Assembly: GCF_030272695.1 (NCBI RefSeq) | Contig: NZ_JARFYN010000007.1 | Location: 124,001-188,000, forward strand | Length of the DNA stretch: 64,000 nt | Origin: Martinezella calliandrae | GTDB taxonomy: Bacteria; Pseudomonadota; Alphaproteobacteria; Rhizobiales; Rhizobiaceae | Direction of reading: 5' to 3' | Shown here: positions 57,132-64,000 of the stretch, piece by piece | How the letters are laid out: each line of letters opens with the position of its first letter | Position numbering within the stretch: position 1 is the first letter of the stretch | Translations under genes and position numbers: made by a program | Notes under the pieces: generated by a model | Databases searched by the model: none | The model's input: only the letters and a program-made list of their open reading frames with translations | Told to the model about the DNA's origin: nothing

Positions 57132-57370
57132 GCGGAAAAGCTACGTCAAACGCCCAAGAGCGGCAAGTCAATTGTGCGCCGCAATGATGCGTTGTGTAGT
57201 CGGCCCTTGAAATATTTCGGTTAGAAACGACTTTCGAGCCTCTGCGGCGTCGGATGGTACGGGTTGCAATGGGCTGGTTTCAACGCCGTGCCCCTTGTCA
57301 GACCGCCCTAACGGATTTACTCACAAACATCGGACGGGATGCCCAATCCCTGGCGATCGAACCCGCAAAC

Positions 57371-58036
57371 ATGGAAACTCGCATGACCGTACCTGAAGAT
57401 CGCTGCCGCCTCGTTCTCATCGTTCCCGACATCGCCGATATGGATGAGCAGGCGAAGATGGTAGCCGATGCGCTGAGGGGCGGGGATGTGGCCTCGGTCA
57501 TCATCCCGCAATATGGGCTCGATGACGGCACTTTTCAGAAACACGCGGAAAAGTTGGTGCCGGTGGTGCAGGCCGCGGGAGCGGCTGCGCTGATTGCCGG
57601 GGACAGCCGTGTCGCGGGCCGTGCGAAGGCCGACGGGTTGCACATTACCGGCAATCTCGCCGAATTCACTGAGGCGGTCGAGAAATTCGTGCCGAAGTTG
57701 ATCGTCGGCGGCGGTAGCGCCGCAGACAGGCACAACGCGCTCGAGATCGGCGAGCTGCGGCCCGACTATATCTTCTTCGGCAAGCTCGGCGGCGACATCA
57801 AGCCAGAAGCACATCCGAAAAACGTCGCACTCGGCGAATGGTGGGCGTCAATGATCGAGATTCCCTGCATCGTCATGGGGGGCACAGATCCGAAATCGGC
57901 GCTGGAGGTGGCTTTGTCGGGCGCCGAATTCGTGGCGCTGCGCACCGCTGTTTTTGCCGATCCTTCGGCCGCGCCTTCCATCGTTGCGGAAGTGAATGCG
58001 CTTTTGGACGAAAAAGCGCCACGGTTTGAAGATTGA
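57371..58036 (+). CDS. Thiamine-phosphate synthase-like protein, divergent
   Basis: This 221-residue TIM-barrel protein resembles ThiE/TenI. Recognisable ThiE-like parts are AAALIAGDSRVAGRAKADGL, HITGN at the position of the usual VHLGQ-type loop, DYIFFGKLGGD and IPCIVMGGTDPKSALEVALS. The canonical T-x-T-K pyrophosphate loop after the FGP motif is replaced by KPEAHPKNVAL, so the synthase activity is doubtful. Start 57371 or 57383; the longer frame from 57254 is not supported. The Sel1 gene follows after nine bases. Confidence 0.78.
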   Translation: METRMTVPEDRCRLVLIVPDIADMDEQAKMVADALRGGDVASVIIPQYGLDDGTFQKHAEKLVPVVQAAGAAALIAGDSRVAGRAKADGLHITGNLAEFTEAVEKFVPKLIVGGGSAADRHNALEIGELRPDYIFFGKLGGDIKPEAHPKNVALGEWWASMIEIPCIVMGGTDPKSALEVALSGAEFVALRTAVFADPSAAPSIVAEVNALLDEKAPRFED

Positions 58037-58045
58037 TAGCAAGCC

Positions 58046-59284
58046 ATGTCGCTCACGCCTCGACTTCGCCACCGTTCCTTTCTTGCTGCGCTCGCCGTTG
58101 GGCTGACGGCATTGCCACTAATGGTTGTGGCGCAATCGAGCAATAACGATACGTCGCTACCCGGTATCACAACCCAGCCCGACAAGGGCAGCCGGCCCGC
58201 CGATAGCCGGCAATCCGACGATGCAGCGCAGCCCGACGACACCACGGTGCCGAGTGGCGCGCCGACGCATGACGATAGCGTGATGACGCGGCCATTGAAC
58301 GCCGAAGCCGGTTCCTTCAAGAGCGAGAAGATCCAGCCGGGCGCCGAGCCGAAGGCGGACGACGGCATCAAACCCTCGCAAGGTGTGGGCGTCTTTGATC
58401 GCATGGGTGCGAAACTGCCCGACCTGCCGCCGGAGAAGCCTTTCAAAGGGAAGGTCGACGATGCCTACGGCGCCTTCCAGCGCGGTTATTACCTGACCGC
58501 GTTTCAGAAAGCTCTGCCGCGGGCGCAGCTCGGCGATCCCGCAGCCCAAACCCTGCTTGCCGAATTGATGTCGCAAGGCCTGGGCGTCAAGCGCGACACC
58601 AAGGACGCTGCCTTCTGGTATGGCAAAGCGGCCGAGGGAGGTGATGCCACCTCGATGTTCAAATATGCGCTGCTCTTGATGGAAGGCCGGGATGTGCCGC
58701 GCGACCAGAAGAAGGCGGATGAATGGATGAAGAAAGCGGCCGATGCCGGCCAGGCATCCGCCGAATTCAACTGGGCGCAGAGCCTGACGGCTGACAATCC
58801 CGGCATCAAAGGCCTGCAGATGGCTCTTCCATATTATGAAAGGTCTGCGGAGCAGGGCATTGCCGATGCGCAATATGCAGTCTCGCAGCTCTACCTTAAT
58901 TTGCCGGACCTGCCTGCGGAGAAGAAGGCGCAGGCGCGTGAATGGCTATCGCGCGCCGCAAATGCGGGCTACGACACCGCGCAGCTCGACATGGGCATCT
59001 GGCTGATCAACGGTATCGGCGGCAAGCAGGACCTGGAGAACGGGTTTAACTGGATGAAGGTGGCCGCCTATCGCGGCAATGTCGTCGCACAGAACAAGCT
59101 GGCACATCTCTATATCAATGCGCTCGGCACGAAGCAGGATCCGGTTGCCGCAGCCACCTGGTATGTCATCTCGCGCCGCGCCGGTCTGAAAGATCCGGAG
59201 CTCGAGGATTTCTACGAGGGCATCGAGGACTTTCAGCAAAAGGCCGCAATCGACGCTGCGAACAAATTTCGTAGGGCCCAGTAA
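58046..59284 (+). CDS. Exported Sel1-repeat protein
   Basis: This 412-residue protein has a signal peptide (FLAALAVGLTALPLMVVAQS) and a disordered polar region (about 30-130). At least five Sel1/TPR-like repeats (about 140-395) follow, such as AAFWYGKAAEGGDATSMFKY and KADEWMKKAADAGQASAEFN. Such solenoids scaffold envelope complexes. It is nine bases after the ThiE-like gene and thus co-transcribed; the functional link is unclear. Confidence 0.9.
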   Translation: MSLTPRLRHRSFLAALAVGLTALPLMVVAQSSNNDTSLPGITTQPDKGSRPADSRQSDDAAQPDDTTVPSGAPTHDDSVMTRPLNAEAGSFKSEKIQPGAEPKADDGIKPSQGVGVFDRMGAKLPDLPPEKPFKGKVDDAYGAFQRGYYLTAFQKALPRAQLGDPAAQTLLAELMSQGLGVKRDTKDAAFWYGKAAEGGDATSMFKYALLLMEGRDVPRDQKKADEWMKKAADAGQASAEFNWAQSLTADNPGIKGLQMALPYYERSAEQGIADAQYAVSQLYLNLPDLPAEKKAQAREWLSRAANAGYDTAQLDMGIWLINGIGGKQDLENGFNWMKVAAYRGNVVAQNKLAHLYINALGTKQDPVAAATWYVISRRAGLKDPELEDFYEGIEDFQQKAAIDAANKFRRAQ

Positions 59285-59298
59285 CGCCCTGGAGGGTT

Positions 59299-59316
59299 TG
59301 CGTTCATTTGAACGCA
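59299..59316. terminator. Perfect palindrome after the Sel1 gene
   Basis: TGCGTTCA-TT-TGAACGCA is an 18-base palindrome 15 bases past the stop, bracketed by TTT on the left and CAAA on the right. It is a weak terminator or a protein-binding site. Confidence 0.4.
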
Positions 59317-59418
59317 CAAAGGTTACTCTGGTCTTTTGATTCGATTCCACTGCATCTTATCCGCTTGCAGGTGATTCCACCTAAAAGCCGGGATGCTCCG
59401 GGCGAAAGTCCGATTTCG

Positions 59419-61167
59419 TTAGAATAGAGCGTCGGCGAAAAGATCGTCGTCGTCCGTCTTGGCCGGCGCAGCAACGGCTGGCGCGACCCTATCGTCCATG
59501 GCGATGATGTCGCGATGGATATTGCGTTCCTGAGCCATGGTATAGACCTTGAAGATGCGGGCGCCGAGCGGCACGATGATGTCCTCCAAATCGTTCACCT
59601 CGGCCATTTCGCTGCCGGCCATGTCGCCCAGCCTATCGGCGCAATTTGCCAGGGTCTCGCCGAGATCGCGCTGGAAGTCGAGTTTGCCGATCGAAAGCAT
59701 GATCTTATTTGCCACTTCGCGGCCATGCCCCGACAGTGCCTCCAACTCGCCGTCCATGATGTTGGCGGCGCAGCGTATCGTGTCGACGGCCGAGATCAGC
59801 CTCTCGTCGAGGCGATGGTCCGAACCTTCCTGGCCGGAGGCGACGTGGCCGGCCGCCTTTTCGAGAGATGCGAGGCCTGTGACCATCGCGTCGGCGGATT
59901 CATCGAGTTTTGCCGCAAAGATGCGCAGTTCGGCGGTCACGACGTTGATCGAACGGCCTTCCTCGCCCATGCGGCTGCAGCGCAGATTGGTGTTGAGCGC
60001 CATATAGTGGATATCCGTCTTGACGGCGCGGATGGTCTCGATGCGGCCGAGCAGGTTCGAGGCCGTGCCGAGTGTCGATTGGCTGATGCCGTCGGCCTGC
60101 ACACGCGCCGTTTCGACCTGTTTGACGATGGTGTGGGCAGCGGAGACGCTTTGTTCCAGTGCACGCAGCACGTTGCCGTCGCTACTTCCCTCGGGCTTCA
60201 TGGCGTCGCGCAGTTTGAGGATTTCCTGGGTATCGTGGCTGAAGCTGGCGATCGTCTTGACGACATTGCCCGACTCCCGCTGGAAGTCCGCGACCATCTC
60301 GCGCATCTGCGCCGCCGTCAGGTGATGAATGACATTTGCGAGCCGCTGGCGGGCATCGGCATCAAGCTTGCTCCCTTCGTCGCTCGCGAGATACTCTTCG
60401 AGAAAGGTGAAGGAGCTTTGCACGTGCTCGATGCGCTGACGGGTGATGTCGCCGATCTGCAGGGCCGAGAGGGTGGTAGCGACCTTGCTTTGCACGCCGC
60501 GGGCGATGGCGCCAACCTCGGCGGCGTTCACGGCGAGTTCTTTACGGTGAGCAGCGATGGTGCGGGCATCCTTTTCCAATGCTGCGACCACTTGCGGAAC
60601 ATTGCGGTCATAGGCCCTTGCGGTGGTGGCGCCAAAGGTCATGGCGACCTTCAGCTCACGTTCGAGGGCGCCGAGCTGTTGGGCGAAGGTGTTGACTTCA
60701 TCGGTGCCGGAATGAATACGCTCCAGGATTTCCTGCGCAAAACCGGCAAATTCGGCAATCCCTGCGCCGGTGATCTTCACAGTGATGGCGAAGGTGCGCA
60801 GGTAGCGCATGGTCTCTTGCATATCGGTAACATGGGCGTGCAGCTTGGAGCCGGCCTCGGCGAGAACCTCGAAATTTGCCTGGCGTCTGGCTTCGAGGCC
60901 GGGCAGGTCGGACAGGCCGCTCACTGTTTGTAACAGATCAGCCGTGGTATCGCTGGCGCCATCGCTGTCGAGCGCCTTGGTCAACCGGTCGAGGGATGAC
61001 AAGAGTTGGTTCAGAACCTCCATCACCGACAAGAGAACGGTGCCGCCGTCGAGAAAGCGTTTCTCGACTTCGGTGCGCGCCGCTTCCAGGATACGGCTGA
61101 CATCCATTGCTTGCGGGAATCCCCTTGGGCGATCGATGCGGCGTGCCAGAGCTGTTCCGTTTTTCAT
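59419..61167 (-). CDS. Soluble methyl-accepting-chemotaxis-like protein, degenerate signalling tip
   Basis: This is a 582-residue, almost wholly alpha-helical protein with no transmembrane segment or signal peptide. The stretch VKTDIHYMALNTNLRCSRMG then EEGRSINVVTAELRIFAAKL aligns with the chemoreceptor hairpin tip (TNLLALNAAIEAARAGExGRG-FAVVAxEVR) but with altered kinase-contact residues. Many helices have Ala-rich heptads. The last residues are acidic (DDDDLFADALF). ATG at 61167 is preferred over 61206. It is divergent from a broken STAS/cheY fragment, so it was probably part of a che locus. Confidence 0.75.
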   Translation of the reverse strand: MKNGTALARRIDRPRGFPQAMDVSRILEAARTEVEKRFLDGGTVLLSVMEVLNQLLSSLDRLTKALDSDGASDTTADLLQTVSGLSDLPGLEARRQANFEVLAEAGSKLHAHVTDMQETMRYLRTFAITVKITGAGIAEFAGFAQEILERIHSGTDEVNTFAQQLGALERELKVAMTFGATTARAYDRNVPQVVAALEKDARTIAAHRKELAVNAAEVGAIARGVQSKVATTLSALQIGDITRQRIEHVQSSFTFLEEYLASDEGSKLDADARQRLANVIHHLTAAQMREMVADFQRESGNVVKTIASFSHDTQEILKLRDAMKPEGSSDGNVLRALEQSVSAAHTIVKQVETARVQADGISQSTLGTASNLLGRIETIRAVKTDIHYMALNTNLRCSRMGEEGRSINVVTAELRIFAAKLDESADAMVTGLASLEKAAGHVASGQEGSDHRLDERLISAVDTIRCAANIMDGELEALSGHGREVANKIMLSIGKLDFQRDLGETLANCADRLGDMAGSEMAEVNDLEDIIVPLGARIFKVYTMAQERNIHRDIIAMDDRVAPAVAAPAKTDDDDLFADALF

Positions 61168-61515
61168 GTCTGTCCCTTTACTTGGAGAAAGGCTTGTTTG
61201 ACTCAACTCTTAAATGTGGGATGGAAAATTCCGGTAAATTCTCAGGACTCGTAAGCGTTGCATCCCGGGCTTTCGCCGGCAGGGTTAAGATTCGCTCACC
61301 GGAAGGGCAGTGTTTTAGTCTTTTCGATTTAACTATGTGAATTTCAACCATATTTTTCATCATAAGATTCTTATGGTCATTTATGCCGGGTGAGAATTCA
61401 CAGCCTCCGAAATGATGAATTGTACAACCTACATTTACTACCTGTTAAGGTTAGGTTGACATGAGATTCAATAGTTATTGCTCAAGTATTTTTTGCTAGC
61501 GGGGCCGAACTTGAA
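61168..61515. other. 348-base AT-rich divergent spacer
   Basis: It lies between the chemoreceptor-like gene and the STAS remnant. TTAAGGTTAGGTTGA (about 61445-61459) is one base from the CtrA consensus TTAA-N7-TTAA. Short frames here are not convincing. Confidence 0.35.
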
Positions 61516-61837
61516 ATGTCCGATAAATATTCCGAATCTATTTCTCTGCCAAAAACCACCCTGAACATCAGGAATATTTCCGAAATTCATCAAAGTATGA
61601 CTTTGAAGTTTCGGGACAGCAAGATGCTTGTCCTCGAAGTCGCTGACGATGCGGAAGCCGATTTGAGCTTCGTACAGTTGGTCCAGTCAGCGCGGATCGA
61701 GGCGAAGGCCTCCGGCAAAACACTTCGCCTTTCTCGCGGTCAGCGGTTCTATTTTGAAAGGCTTGCAGAGGGGTGGGTTCATTGACGCCTTTACGGCGGA
61801 GGACACGCAATTCTGGCTCCATAAAGATGTACATACC
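61516..61837 (+). pseudogene. STAS-domain gene of a chemotaxis operon, frameshifted
   Basis: The first frame reads MSDKYSESISLPKTTLNIRN through ASGKTLRLSR, a typical small STAS protein found first in rhizobial che operons. Then it runs out of frame to a stop at 61783-61785. The missing C-terminus is present in the +2 frame: VSGSILKGLQRGGFIDAFTA then EDTQFWLHKDVH. A one-base loss near 61737-61742 explains both. The broken frame could still make an 89-residue product, but without the last helix. Confidence 0.75.
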
Positions 61838-61972
61838 ATGAGTGCGAAGATTTTGACTGTCGATGAATCTGCCAGCGTCCGTCTGACGACCAATCGCCCG
61901 CGAGATCCTGATGGCGCAGCAGAAATTCTGAGCGTGATCCTGACTGGGGGGCCGCGAAAAGTCTTCGGATAA
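61838..61972 (+). pseudogene. CheY stub: first ~16 codons of a response regulator
   Basis: ATG 61838 begins MSAKILTVDESASVRLTT, the first strand and acidic loop of CheY (usually MSxKILTVDDSASxR). The rest, NRPRDPDGAAEILSVILTGG and on to the stop at 61972, is not receiver sequence. The phospho-acceptor aspartate and most of the fold are missing. This is the deletion edge of a former che operon; an SDR gene from another unit begins 20 bases away in the opposite orientation. Confidence 0.75.
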
Positions 61973-61991
61973 GATCATGCGCGGACAAGAG

Positions 61992-62726
61992 CTAAGCCAG
62001 GTAGCCACCGTCGATCGTAAGAGCCGAGCCTGTGACGAAGGCGGCCTCTGGGCTGCAGAGATAGGTGACAAGGGCCGCGATTTCCGTGTCCTTACCAAGT
62101 CGGCCGACAGGCAAGAGTGGCTTCAATATCTCGCCGGCATCGACGGTCATGCCACTCAGGGTCGGACCGGGTTGAATGGTGTTGACGGTGATGCCGCGCG
62201 GGCTTAAGTCGCGGGCGAGGCCGCGGGTCATGGCCGCAACGGCGCCCTTTGTGGCGCTATAGACCGAGGCCCCCGGAAAACCGGCGCGCTCCGCGGCAAC
62301 GCTGCCGATGGTGATGATGCGGCCCCCCTCGTTCATGTGTTTGATCGCGGCCTGCGCGGCAACGAAGACAGCGCGAACGTTGACGGCGAACATGCGGTCG
62401 AAATCGGCAAGATCGTAATTGTCGACCGTTTCGCGGATCAGGATGCCGGCATTGTTGACCAAGATATCGAGGCCGCCGAACCGCTCAACCGTTCGGATGA
62501 TCGCGGCGCGCACGGCATCCGGATCGGCGCTATCGGCTCTGATAGCGATCGCCGCGCCGCCGGCTGCATCGAGATCACGCACTAGGGCTTCCGCCTTGTC
62601 CGGTGAGGACGAGTAGGTGAAGGCCACCTCGACGCCATCTGCGCTCAGCCGGCGGACGATCCCTGCGCCAATGCTGCGCGAGCCGCCGGTGACGAGGGCA
62701 ACCTTGTTGGCGAGGGACTGGGACAT
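61992..62726 (-). CDS. Short-chain dehydrogenase/reductase (classical SDR)
   Basis: This 244-residue oxidoreductase has the glycine motif TGGSRSIG, NNAG at about 90, the catalytic serine in TIGSVAAERAG and YSATK with catalytic Tyr/Lys. DGGYL closes the protein. It resembles FabG-like 3-oxoacyl reductases; the substrate is unknown. A TetR gene lies 75 bases upstream on the same strand, and the spacer contains a copy of an 18-base sequence also found upstream of tetR, so it is likely TetR-repressed. Confidence 0.94.
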   Translation of the reverse strand: MSQSLANKVALVTGGSRSIGAGIVRRLSADGVEVAFTYSSSPDKAEALVRDLDAAGGAAIAIRADSADPDAVRAAIIRTVERFGGLDILVNNAGILIRETVDNYDLADFDRMFAVNVRAVFVAAQAAIKHMNEGGRIITIGSVAAERAGFPGASVYSATKGAVAAMTRGLARDLSPRGITVNTIQPGPTLSGMTVDAGEILKPLLPVGRLGKDTEIAALVTYLCSPEAAFVTGSALTIDGGYLA

Positions 62727-62747
62727 GATATTTCCTTTCGTTTTTTT

Positions 62748-62765
62748 GGACAGTTTGGTCTAGAA
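62748..62765. promoter_or_regulatory. TetR operator copy upstream of SDR gene
   Basis: GGACAGTTTGGTCTAGAA matches the site upstream of tetR (63401-63418) at 14 of 18 positions and shares the GAC-N6-GTC dyad and TCTAGAA tail. It lies 22 bases before the SDR ATG. Confidence 0.6.
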
Positions 62766-62801
62766 TTGTGTATGCGAAAACGGCGGAAGCCGCGCGCGGC
62801 T

Positions 62802-63380
62802 TCAGATCAAGCTTTTAAGGGCCATATGGGCGATTGAGGTAAGCGTCTCGGGAGATGCGCCGCCTCGGGCGCCGACTTTCATCCCTGAGAGTGTGGCGCC
62901 GAGAAAATGAACGGCACTTGTGACGTCGAGATCGGCGGCAAAATCGCCACTGGCAATGCCGGCCCTGATGACGCTTTCTAGCGAGGAGGAAAGGATCCGC
63001 GAGGCTTCGTCGGTTAGCGTTGCGACCTCGGCATCGGCGCGGCCGAATTCGCAGATGGCGCTGACGCCGAGGCAACAGCGCGTCGCTTCGCTGGCCGGAC
63101 GTGCCGCAAAGGCCACGAGCGCGACTTCAATTCGCGCCAACGCCGAACGGTCTCCCTTAAGGTCCGCCAGGATGCGGGCGAGGCTGTCGGCATTGTATCG
63201 CTTAAGCGCTTCGAGATAGAGGCTGCGCTTGTCGCCGAAGGTATCATACATGCTCTGCCGGCTGATCTTCATGGCCTTCAGCAGATCGTCCGTCGACGTG
63301 CCTTCGTATCCATGGTCGGAGAAGACCCGGATGGCGGCGCTGAGCGCCTCGTCGCGGTCAAATTCCTTGTGTCGTGCCAT
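62802..63380 (-). CDS. TetR-family transcriptional regulator
   Basis: This 192-residue repressor has a helix-turn-helix (about 10-55: ALSAAIRVFSDHGYEGTSTD, LLKAMKISRQSMYDTFGDK) and a C-terminal ligand-binding domain. It resembles the subgroup controlling adjacent oxidoreductases. The shared operators at 62748-62765 and 63401-63418 imply repression of both itself and the SDR gene. Confidence 0.94.
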   Translation of the reverse strand: MARHKEFDRDEALSAAIRVFSDHGYEGTSTDDLLKAMKISRQSMYDTFGDKRSLYLEALKRYNADSLARILADLKGDRSALARIEVALVAFAARPASEATRCCLGVSAICEFGRADAEVATLTDEASRILSSSLESVIRAGIASGDFAADLDVTSAVHFLGATLSGMKVGARGGASPETLTSIAHMALKSLI

Positions 63381-63400
63381 GTGGGCGTTGTAGCGATTCC

Positions 63401-63418
63401 AGACTGATTAGTCTAGAA
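63401..63418. promoter_or_regulatory. TetR operator upstream of tetR
   Basis: AGACTGATTAGTCTAGAA contains the perfect dyad AGACT-GATT-AGTCT and lies 21 bases before the tetR ATG. A related copy precedes the SDR gene. Confidence 0.6.
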
Positions 63419-63647
63419 AAAATTCTAAGAAAGTGCGGTGCATCATTTTTTGGTGGATTTGCATGTCAAACAAGCAAGCGAACTCCTCGGCTTGACGAGA
63501 AATCCGGACCTTCCGGCTCGCTGTACTTGAAATTCCCCCGATTTTGTGGTCTTGAGGCCGCCAATCTTTAATGCGCTGCCGATCCCGCTCCGCCGGGGCC
63601 TGTTATCGGGTCCGGCCAGCGCCTCCTATTTTACCCAAGGAAGCCCG

Positions 63648-64000
63648 ATGGCCCGTTCTGCTCTTCTCAATGTTATGGTTCAGGCTGCCCTCAAGGCAGG
63701 CAAGTCGCTCAGCCGCGATTTCGGCGAAGTGCAGAACCTGCAGGTTTCGGTGAAGGGACCGGGCGATTTCGTCAGCCAGGCTGATTTCAAGGCGCAGAAG
63801 ATCATTCACGACGAGCTGCTGAAAGCACGGCCGACGTATGGCTTCCTCGGTGAGGAAAGCGAAGAGATCAAGGGCACCGACGGCGCGCATCGCTGGATTG
63901 TCGATCCGCTCGACGGCACGACCAACTTCCTGCACGGCATTCCGATGTTCTCCGTGTCGATCGCATTGGAGCGGAACGGCGAAATCGTCGGCGCCGTTGT
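63648..64000 (+). CDS. suhB: Inositol-1-monophosphatase family protein, 3' end outside window
   Basis: The first 117 codons are visible. The metal-binding signatures are FLGEESEE (66-73) and WIVDPLDGTTNF (83-94), with GIPMFSVSIAL following, all diagnostic of the IMPase/SuhB family (usual length about 265). CCAAGGAA lies eight bases before the ATG. The 267 bases upstream, shared with the divergent tetR, hold the hairpin CCGGA-CCT-TCCGG but no RNA I could identify with confidence. Confidence 0.93.
   Translation, partial: MARSALLNVMVQAALKAGKSLSRDFGEVQNLQVSVKGPGDFVSQADFKAQKIIHDELLKARPTYGFLGEESEEIKGTDGAHRWIVDPLDGTTNFLHGIPMFSVSIALERNGEIVGAV

Noticed and set aside
59515..60933. 472-codon plus-strand frame opposite the chemoreceptor-like gene
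   Set aside because: His/Gly-rich antisense translation without family resemblance; the minus-strand frame has the coiled-coil pattern.
63420..63647. Possible suhB-type small RNA upstream of the inositol-monophosphatase gene
   Set aside because: Alphaproteobacteria can have an RNA here, but I could not match a defined consensus or terminator; a covariance-model search would decide.

Overview
The window is a 64 kb stretch of a high-GC alphaproteobacterial chromosome, most likely Rhizobium or a close Rhizobiaceae relative. This rests on gene content: homospermidine synthase, GapR (DUF2312), Omp10, DUF1036, DUF1244, DUF882, DUF465, a zinc-free L36 paralogue and a ROSE-type small heat-shock gene occur together. 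Rhizobial-style intergenic palindromes are also present. Most of it is core housekeeping DNA with short accessory patches.

Layout. 1-4.9 kb: 5'-truncated view of a cyclic-nucleotide-gated K+ channel, an Lrp/DUF2000 divergent pair, an Hsp20 gene behind a sigma-32 promoter and ROSE thermometer, and an SBF-like transporter divergent from a LysR regulator. 5.3-13.3 kb: threonine aldolase, then glutamate synthase gltB and gltD with structured leader and intercistronic hairpins. 13.3-20.8 kb: envelope block (beta-lactamase-fold hydrolase, DUF459 SGNH protein, lytic transglycosylase, UDP-glucose pyrophosphorylase, beta-barrel outer-membrane protein, arabinose-5-phosphate isomerase). 20.8-29.4 kb: NfeD/stomatin pair, a cytosolic HtrA-like protein lacking its catalytic triad, ferrochelatase, a 5'-nucleotidase/LysM fusion, Omp10 and homospermidine synthase. 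29.5-35 kb: a compact pab operon with three small or uncharacterised partners, and PepF. 35.2-39 kb: a sigma-54 response regulator and a DUF882 protein.

39-40.1 kb is a small decayed accessory islet: an intact HipB-like antitoxin gene, a hipA toxin gene broken by an in-frame amber codon and cut off at its 3' end, and a zinc-ribbon fragment. 40.2-43.9 kb: gapR, DUF1244, N-formylglutamate amidohydrolase and, divergently, DUF1036 overlapping pyruvate kinase. 44.2-48.9 kb: SBP56/methanethiol-oxidase homologue with a membrane partner, a beta-hydroxyacid dehydrogenase and two LysE exporters. 48.9-52.4 kb: an operon (tautomerase, frameshifted cupin, DUF4865, serine/threonine dehydratase) divergent from its LysR regulator. 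52.3-59.3 kb: alpha/beta hydrolase, TPR protein, ykgO-type L36, purEK, two DUF465 proteins, ArsR regulator, a ThiE-like protein and a Sel1 protein. 59.4-62 kb: a degenerate soluble chemoreceptor-like protein beside the fossil start of a chemotaxis operon (frameshifted STAS gene, cheY stub). 62-64 kb: a TetR/SDR pair sharing a visible operator, and the 5' part of an inositol-monophosphatase gene.

No phage, complete insertion sequence, CRISPR array, rRNA or tRNA gene was recognised. The most notable items are the pseudoprotease, the ROSE/sigma-32 unit, the hipBA and che remnants, the SBP56-membrane pair and the tautomerase/cupin/DUF4865 operon. All family calls are by reading; no database search was run.
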